In this document: in pieces, positions 56,590-64,000 of the stretch
How the letters are laid out: every line of letters starts with the position of its first letter
Position numbering within the stretch: the stretch's first letter is position 1
Assembly: GCA_009760855.2 (NCBI GenBank)
Contig: WPIO01000011.1
Coordinates: 6,860,001-6,924,000, forward strand
Source: Cristatella mucedo
Lineage: Eukaryota > Bryozoa > Phylactolaemata > Cristatellidae
DNA: 64,000 bases
Direction: 5' to 3'
Program-made: the position numbers and the translations under genes
Notes under the pieces: generated by a model
The model's input: the letters and a program-made list of their open reading frames with translations, nothing else
The model's database searches: none
Told to the model about the DNA's origin: nothing

Positions 56590-59480
56590 TCCTTCTGAAA
56601 CTATAGAAAGCCACAAAGACTGAGTGAGTATTACGCAGGAGAGTTTCTGTAATCCACTCAGATTAGAGCCTAAGTGGCTTTCGGTACGCATGCGGTGACC
56701 AACAGACTTCATCTCCTGCAACACAAAGAGAAAGTGAAAAGCATTACTGAGTCGAGAGAGCCGTTGAGATAGTGAGTAGCATGGATGTAGCAGATCAGGA
56801 CGGCTGGAAAGGATATGCCATAGTCAGCAGCAGGAGAGTAGTTGTAGTTGCTTAAGAATCGTGGAAGTGAGTTCCACAGCCTAGGGCCTGCAGACCAAAG
56901 GCTTTTGTCGTCAACGGTCTTTAAGCGAAGGAATGGGACAGTTAATTTATTGCCCATATATGACCCAAGAGCACGAGTGGCTAAAGCTGGTGCAGCAGTT
57001 CAGCTAGGTACGAAGGAGCAAAGCCATAGCGGGCCTTGTGGGTCAGCGTATGGACTTTGCTCTGTATCCGTTGCTCAACCGGCAGCCATGAAACAAGCTC
57101 TTTCATCAAAGGAGACACGCGGTCAAACATCGGGGATTCGCAAACTGGCCTTGCAGCCATATTCATCGCCAGCTGCAGTGGGCTAATGACTTTTTTCGGT
57201 TGCACAGCCAAAGGGGATTTACAATAATCTAGCCAAGGCAGAATTAAGGTGCTAGTTAAATTGCTTGCAAGCCACCGCGGTAAAAGTTCCTAATCCTTAT
57301 AATAATAATTATAATAATAATAATCCACTCGATCAAGCGCCCTCAGAGAACTCAATCTCTTTCTAGGCGCTTTAAATTTTCTGCAAAGGGAAATGCAATT
57401 GAATGGTAATATCATGCTTGATAAACAACCTGAATAACATGGTTAGGGGTGACATGCACAGGGTCAGCATGCAAGTGTGGTTAGTGGCAGCATGCACCGT
57501 GTCAGCACGCATAAGCACACATGAAGGATGAATCACAGGGACCCACTAAATGCTGTCCTAAATAGGTGTGTTTTTAAGTTCTTTACAATCTTAGATGGGG
57601 ATCGGACGTGATGAGTAGTGGTGGTCGCAGTCTTCTTGATGAAACTTTCAAAATATACGCAGTTTTATAAGGCGACACCTAAATTCCGAGCACACTGTGA
57701 CGGTAGAACAACAGCATTCCCTATTAGAAGTGTAAAGTCTTCAAGTCCAGCCGCATGCTTGGGGTGTCCAATGAGTAGCAGTTCCGTTGTAATGAGGTTA
57801 AGTTTGAGGAAAATTGTCGAAATCCAAGATCGAATGTCTGCAAGACAGGTATTGAGTGAATCAGTTGAACAGCAAAGGACCGAGAACGAGTCGAGTATCA
57901 AGTCGAGTATCAAGATCAAATGGGTCGGAGTCACTTTTCCCAGAGGCTCGGCATAAATGGAGAACAGCAAAGGACCGAGAACGAGCCCCTTCGCGACTCC
58001 GAAATTGACTGGTCTGCTGGATGAGAATTGAACCCGCACAATGCAATGCAGGGATTGAGCCCTATCGGACAAATACGATATGAACCACGCCAGTGCCTCG
58101 TCTGCCATACCGATCGTTGTTCTCAATCTTTCAAGTAGTGTATCGAGATCACTAGTATCGAAGACAGCTAATAGATCCAGTAAGGTCAAGGCAGCGACAT
58201 TACCGCTATCGCTCCAACATAGGACGCTGTTGGTTAGAAATAGAGCACGGAGAATTTGAGTGATGTCGCTTGAATCCCGACTGAAACTTTTATGACAATT
58301 CATTCTATTCAGTGTTACAGAAGCTGCTTTGTGACAACATTTTCAAGAATCTTTGACAAAAAAGGAAGAAGAGAAACTGGGTGGTAGTTTGCTACGACTT
58401 CTGATACCAATAAAGGTTTCTCAAGTATCGTCCGACAGATGGCCGATTTCAAAGACTTAGAACAACCCAGTCATCCAGTGAAGTACTAAAAACCTGAGTT
58501 ATGGCTGGACTAAGTTTGCCGTTGAAAACCACACAGGCGATAGAACAGGGTCTTCAGGTGACGAGCTACTTTTACTGGACTTTGTTAAGAAAGCCATTTC
58601 GTATGCAGAAACCTCTGAAAACCTCTTAAGGAAGGACACAGGTTGCGAATCAAAAATTGCTTTAGTAGTAGGGGGCTTTGTGTAGGCACGAATATGTGTA
58701 AGTTTTTTAACGAAGAAAGTAAAAAACTTATCGGTCGTGCCATTAGTATCCGGGGAGTGAGACCTCTCAGAGTTTGCATGCAAATGATTCACTCTTATTA
58801 ATTGGTTTTTCTTCTGATTGGCAGGACTTCAGTTTCCGAGTGAAAACAAAACCCTGGCTCTTCTAAGCTTCCGAGCGTAGGCTCGGAGAAATTCCTTGAA
58901 ATTGGCTAGACCGTCAGCAGGCCCAGACTGACTACAGCGGCATTCAAGCCTGCACTTATTTAACACGGTGCATCTTTTGAAGTTTTTTGGAATCTAAAGG
59001 ATTCTCAACAACTCTGTACACGAACACGAACTTAGGGTTAGAGCGTGCTTGTCGAGAGCAAGTTTCCCAAGTTTCATTATATGAGCATCAATGACGGGTG
59101 ACGAGACTGTCTGCACAGTCTGGGTGCAGATCAACGAGACCTGCAGATTTAAAAGAAATCTCAGCATCAATGCTTTCCAAGTTGTTTTGTTGGACAAGCT
59201 AATTGTTACCAAGCGCATACAACGAAGCAGGCACAGCAGACGAGATTGAGCAACGACCCGAGATGGTCAGCTGGCACTCAGCGAGGTCAGGGGGCAGACA
59301 TCCTTAGTGACCATACGATCCAAAATATGGCTGCCAAAATACGCGGCATGACTAACGTGCTGGGCCAAGCCGAAGTCCTCCAAACATGAGTCATAGAATG
59401 TTCGGACGAGCCTGGTGCTCACGAGGCTTGGATTTATTTTGATTGACAGTTTAAAATGTATCCGGCCGTCCAGGGTCCAT
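56590..59480 (-). mobile_element. LINE-A, longest copy (endonuclease end to 3' UTR)
   Basis: About 2.6 kb of LINE-A plus a LINE-B insertion. Minus strand, in order: endonuclease C-terminus (about 59450-59280, LEDFGLAQHVSHAAYFGSHI then LDRMVT); linker (58792-58499, FFTFFVKKLTHIRAYTKPPT, SPEDPV); RT palm (58303-57960, LLDLLAVFDTSDLDTLLERL, DEALAWFISYLSDRAQSLHC, LVLGPLLFSIYAEPLG); the YADD region is replaced by rearranged sequence (HLILILDLILDS); FLKLNLITTELLLIGHPKHA; C-terminus at 57211-56710 (PKKVISPLQLAMNMAARPVC, SWLPVEQRIQSKVHTLTHKA, FLRLKTVDDKSLWSAGPRLW). Several frameshifts, so inactive. The order fits a CR1/L2-clade LINE. Confidence 0.88.
57296..57592 (-). mobile_element. LINE-B 3' end inserted in LINE-A
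   Basis: AAT tail at the low end, complement of the LINE-B terminal block and UTR up to the 'cctaaataggtgtgttttta' segment. LINE-A sequence resumes on both sides, and a short aatc(t)-type repeat flanks the insert (about 57291 and 57587). Confidence 0.85.
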
Positions 59481-59509
59481 AACTCGAGATGACTGCTAAC
59501 AGCGATAAT

Positions 59510-59690
59510 AATAAAAAATATTACATTTGATATCGTGCCCTCAGAGAACTCAATCTCTTTCTAGGCACTTTAAATTTGCTGCAAATGAAGCACGAACAAA
59601 TGGTAAACGGTAGCACGCTCAATGATGATGAGCATAGGCGACACGCACAAGGTCAGCTTGCAAATATGGTCACTGGCAGCATACGACATT
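59510..59690 (-). mobile_element. LINE-B 3' end
   Basis: AAT-rich tail, then complement of the agagattgagttctctgagg block, then UTR (gcaaatatggtcactggcag). Confidence 0.8.
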
Positions 59691-60597
59691 GGTTTCTTTG
59701 TAGCTCTTGCTATCGACACCTTAAGGCTCTTTAAAGCCAGTACATGAATGTGCAGTGCCGGACATTCTTATCGTGTTTCATTGCGATTGTGTACCTACTA
59801 AGCGGTATTTTTGACCGGAGAAATCATTCTTTCAAAACAGAAAACGACCCCAGTTTTTTATATACCTCAGGCTATGGCTCGGTGGCTGCAAAATTTTTTG
59901 TACTGATTCGCTCCCTAATCGCAGCCTAGAATGACTAGATAGAAAGCACAAATGAATTTGTATTAAAAATATGGAGCCACCACTACTACTCTAGCCGCGC
60001 TGGCAATTACCTTCGCGACGATACCATTCGGTCTCCTAACGAGCAGCTGACCGCTGCTGAGGCCACTGGCTACTTGATTGCTAAGCTCGTAGAAATTACA
60101 TAATTATGCGAATCGATATGCTATCTTAATGTTTCCAACTCAGAGACTCAGATTGTATGCTCCGCGGTCGCTGTATCTGGACGCTGCGGCTTATACAGAC
60201 TTTATGTTTCGAACTCGTCGTCACCTAATCCTTCGCCCAGCTGACGAGAATGGCCGCGCGGCCAGCTACTGTAGGCGTTCCGTGGTCGCTGGGATCCAAT
60301 TGCAGAAAGTGTCGTTCGACTCAGAGCCGTAGGCTGTGCAACAAACGCACAGCCTACGGCTCTTCGATTTCTCTTATATCTTATATATACTCTTATATTT
60401 CTCTAATTCGGCTCTTACATTTCACGAATTAAGTAGCGCATTCAGCACCATTCTCTTCAGCGATCACTACTTCTACATCCTTCTCAATATCAGCCCCCGT
60501 CCATAGCTGTTGATCAGAGAACTACTGATGCCCCAGAGCTGCTTCATAAGCCGAAAGTACATATTCCAGTTCGCTCCGATGCTCATTCATAACATAC
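59691..60597. other. unassigned, with a perfect hairpin
   Basis: No gene recognised. The short plus-strand frame at 59744 has a hydrophobic start (TFLSCFIAIVYLLSGIF) but no other support. Confidence 0.35.
60323..60363. repeat. perfect inverted repeat (17-bp arms, 7-nt loop)
   Basis: Left arm 60323-60339 (agagccgtaggctgtgc) is the exact reverse complement of 60347-60363, around the loop aacaaac. Confidence 0.95.
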
Positions 60598-60715
60598 TAA
60601 TATAAATAATTTGGATAGCGCCATACGAGAAATTAGTCTCTCCGGGCTTTTACTTATGCTGCAGGGCTCGACTCCACGATCTTGGTCATTAAAGGCATTC
60701 ACCTGACCCCTGGAG
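60598..60715 (-). mobile_element. SINE-2, diverged
   Basis: AT-rich end, complement of 'agactaatttctcgtatggc' and of the B box (gtggagtcgagccctgc), then the gcctttaatgacca-type A-box region. Confidence 0.65.
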
Positions 60716-61499
60716 AAAACAAGGGTGACTTCATAGCAAGCTTCACAGTATCGTCGCTGAGTGTACTGAACGCGATTCAGAACTGGATACAAATTTGACT
60801 TTAATAAGCACTCAGCATTTCAGTTTCGCACAGGAGTGTTATGATCGATCGCTCCAAGCCCGGGACGGGCTTGTGGTGGGGTATGAGCTGTTAAGCTCAT
60901 TTGCTTGCTAATGCAAATTCATATTTTCACGAATTTAGCAAATATGAACGCCTTGTTTACATGAAATCCTGTTAGAGGCTTTCTGCTTCTTACCTACCAA
61001 AAAAGAATCTGCAGGGAGATCCAGACACGATTGCACATTGCACGGGTCTCTGTGCCAACAGATGTCCCATGTAGTCATTTTGAGACGATGATGAGCTCAA
61101 ACTGTAGAATGAGGAATGTTTTGAGCCACGAACCATATTCTACGCCGAGGGAAAAAATACCCCAGAGGTTGCTGGTATTCCAAAATACACTATACAAATG
61201 AATTATATTTATATTATCACAAACACGGCTTCGGCACGGATGTCTTTCGGCCACGAACGAAGCATTTGCAATGTCCTTGCCGACAAATACTGGTGACGCC
61301 TTAGCCTCTGGATCGCGGCTTACAACTTGTAGGTGCAGCATTGATGCACGCAGGCATAGTTACACTTGCCCGAAGCATCGGACAGCTGCGAGAGCGAGCA
61401 TTTTCAGAGCCCTTCCGAGGCGCTGGGCCGAATTATTGAAATCCTCCTACGAATGCTAGATACACGATCCTCAAATATGGCACATTAGAAAACATCGAG
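60716..61499. other. unassigned
   Basis: No gene recognised. 61185-61215 (aatacactatacaaatgaat) resembles a SINE-2 end. Confidence 0.35.
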
Positions 61500-61612
61500 T
61501 AAAGTAGCCGGGAGATTTACACATTCTGGCAGAGCCAGCAGGTGGGCGGGGAAGCACCACTCCCCCTCCCGGCCCTACTTCTCGTGCCCCCTCCGCTCCT
61601 GTAGCGACACTG
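61500..61612. mobile_element. possible orphan hAT terminus
   Basis: Read from 61612 backwards the strand begins cagtgtcgctacaggagcgg followed by a G-rich segment. This resembles hAT termini of the cagtggcg...gggggc type, as at 46316. No partner terminus or transposase nearby. Confidence 0.35.
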
Positions 61613-64000
61613 AACCGTCCCCACAGTCCGCATACAATTAGCCGTTTCTTGCTGTCATCAACGTGAACGACATCAAAGACCAACTCTTGGACTAATTTGA
61701 GATGTCATTTTACAGCCAATGCACGCGTCGAGATTGCTATACCTGTCTGACATTTCCGGTTGTATTGCAAAGGTAATATTAAGCTTCGCTAGAAAAGTTT
61801 GCTGCGAACAAACGCTGCCCTTCGCATCATGTCTCGCCCATGAAAACGACCAATGAGCACGAAACGTTGGTCAAGCTACGTTAGCTGAAGGAACGAGCAA
61901 TGAGGGCACGAGCTTACCGCGAGATATCTTGACCGAGTAGGCAAAAGACTGGCAGGACGCTTCGGTTCACTGCAATGGCACGCAGATTTCACCTAGCTTT
62001 CGTGGCCGAGAACACGCCCTTTGCCAACTCACCCGGCGATGTTTACTACGGCGACCAACCCCGTAGTGTAATGTTTAGTAGCCCTCTCCAATTTGCAGCT
62101 GGGTGGAGGCCGTGCCTCGAGTTGTGGCCCACGAAGTATGCGATAGGACCGGTTTCGGAACCCCAGCGCTCGCTTCGATGGCCGCTCGGACTTCCGGAGC
62201 ACGACTCTTGACTCGGCTGGATTGGCAGGTGGCCTGAAGGGCCTGTGGTGCCTGGAGTGATGCCTGAGGGGGCCAGAGAGTGCAGGCGGCTCTCTAGCTT
62301 CGCTCGAGGACCCGATCGGGGAGGGCTCTGCGCGTGCGGCGGCAGGCTGTACACGAATATATTTAGCGTACGGTGTCCGGACTTAATACATCGTACAACT
62401 CAAACGGTGCTGCAGTGTGCCCGAGTGAAGACTGAACGCAAGCTAATATCGGCTTGCTATGAAAGAATACTCACTCATCCATCTTCACTTACTGCAAAGA
62501 CTGGTCGAGTACTCGAGTGTGCGTTTGCCGCCGACGTCAAGCGCATCATACACACTCTTTCGTGAGCATGAACCTTCAGGAAGCCGGACCAAAGAAGCAG
62601 CGTGCATTTAGTATCCGCGTTGTCTGTATCACATCATTGAAAACAGAAAGCTTCGTGAAGCTTATTTTTAGGCATAGGGTGAGTCGCAGTTATAAAATGC
62701 CGGGCTGGGCTGCTAGGCTAGCCTTAGGGAGCCATTTGCACAAAAATGCCTGCAAAATGGAGCTAAATTGTGAGAAAACTTGAAACGCCGGGTTTAGTAA
62801 TGAGGAATCAAAAACTCAGCTCCTCACAGCTTACTTTTTAAATGGAAAGTGTATCACGATTCAAAAGCGCTGGGATCGATCTTTAGAGGTCATTTGCACG
62901 AGAATGCGAATTTCCATTGAATTGTCCGGGAAAACGCGAAACACCACTGCCTGTAACATGGAGACTATTTGCAGAAGAACGCACAACGGCTGTTTGTAAG
63001 AAATTCTACGAGTAAACTCGAAACGCAACTTTTTATATTTATTATGGAGCTGAAATTATAGCTTTACGCGTGATTTTGAAAATGGCAAGCGGATCGCACG
63101 TCGAAAGCGTCGAGCCTCTGGCTGAGCCAATGCTTTAGAAGTCTTGAGTCACGACGCTCTCAGTGCCAATGCATGAGAGCGTCGTGCACAGTTGCATGCA
63201 TGCAATATTTTGGTCTACTAGCAACACCCCGTTGTCTCAAATATGGTACTGAGACCAAAGCTTAAATTAAAAATGGCAGATGGATCGCAGTTCAAAAGTG
63301 CCGGGCCTCTGACTGGGCCAGTTGTTTGGGGGCTAGTTAGCATTAAAGTGTTTAGTAAGTCATTGATCTCATGGATGATCCTGAAAGCTCCATTACTGAC
63401 CTCGGAAAATTGGGTAGCCGCCTTACAAACAACTACTCGTCGCATCGGCTAATCCAATACTAAGGCAATGAAATAAAAAGTCTATAGAAAGATATTTTAA
63501 TGATTCGTCTTTATCTCTAGCATGTTGCCAGTAGCTAAGTGACGACTAGAGTACCATGGGCATATACTGAACAAAGAAATACACGAATAAGCAAGAATGA
63601 TAAAAATAGCAGAATATTAAAAGAAATATAAAAATGTAACGGCATGAAAAGCACCATTCGTAGGCCATGCGATGAGAAAGTTAAAGCACTACTCATGCAG
63701 GTGAAGCTCATTAATGTTTCTACAAATATTGATACTAACTATTATAATGGGTTTGTGGTGGCTTGTGATGTGATATGTGCATGCGAAAGCCCTAGTCACA
63801 AAAGCTAGGAAGCAACTGGGGTGTCCACATTTCTCGAGAGACTACAAGGCATAACCACATGGTCTGACATCCCGACTTACCTTGGGTAAACAACATAGTC
63901 TACAGGAGTCCATTAAAAAGAGGCAAGCATGTCGGTTGTGATGCATAGCTTCCAACGTTCTGCAAAACACCGTAAGGGGCACAGATCCACGGATCGCTGG
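61613..64000. other. unassigned
   Basis: No gene supported. A frame pair at 61975-62354 (both strands) is moderately GC-rich without domains. From 62700 several A/T-rich segments share a 'gaaacgcc'/'cgaaacgc' and 'tttgcac(a/g)a' pattern (62755-63040, 63080-63300), perhaps an old dispersed repeat. Hairpin at 63150-63186. The last 500 bp are AT-rich. Confidence 0.4.
63150..63186. repeat. perfect inverted repeat (13-bp arms, 11-nt loop)
   Basis: Left arm 63150-63162 (cacgacgctctca) matches 63174-63186 in reverse complement. Confidence 0.93.

Noticed and set aside
46316-61612. A single 15-kb hAT element spanning both hAT-like termini
   Set aside because: The two termini differ after the first bases and the flanking 8 bp do not match (ctaggctc versus aaccgtcc).

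Overview
The window looks like nuclear DNA of an invertebrate metazoan. It holds spliced immunoglobulin-superfamily exons with canonical GT/AG sites, many decayed non-LTR retrotransposons, tRNA-derived SINEs, a hAT transposon relic, long microsatellites and almost no long open reading frames. Nothing bacterial is visible (no operons, no Shine-Dalgarno sites). I could not assign the phylum.

The only host gene I can support is on the minus strand between 37133 and 25824. It has six exons whose splice phases fit end to end (1-1, 1-1, 1-2, 2-1, 1-0, 0-1). Together they give 957 nt (319 codons) and three tandem Ig-like domains, each split over two exons. Domain 1 keeps the canonical Cys/Trp/Cys signature. 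Domain 2 has no cysteine. Domain 3 has lost its F-strand cysteine. The signal peptide, membrane segment and both gene ends were not found. The last intron is only 323 nt and more than half of it is a (CT)n/(AG)n microsatellite starting a few bases from the 5' splice site.

The rest is mostly mobile DNA. LINE-A (CR1/L2-like, 3' tail of ACATT pentamers) and LINE-B (related, 3' UTR ending in a gcgcttta motif and an ATT tail) occur as about a dozen and about twenty truncated copies. They are repeatedly nested in each other and in two tRNA-derived SINE families. SINE-2 shares its 3' end with LINE-B, which suggests it uses the LINE-B replication machinery. A degenerate hAT transposase (46.3-49.4 kb), a Ty3/gypsy RT relic (39.1-39.3 kb) and possible LTRs (52.1 and 56.2 kb) are also present.

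Layout: 0-11.9 kb LINE-A/LINE-B mosaic; 11.9-16.5 kb unassigned; 16.5-20.5 kb nested LINE/SINE; 20.5-25.3 kb unassigned with a 61-bp tandem repeat; 25.8-37.1 kb Ig gene, its large intron carrying LINE-B copies and microsatellites; 38-44 kb LINE-A clusters, gypsy relic and hairpins; 45.0-46.3 kb CpG-rich island with possible first exons on either strand; 46.3-49.4 kb hAT; 49.6-53.1 kb LINE-A/LINE-B and a possible LTR; 54.4-55.0 kb a 173-codon frame of unknown nature; 56.6-59.7 kb the longest LINE-A; 59.7-64 kb mostly unassigned.
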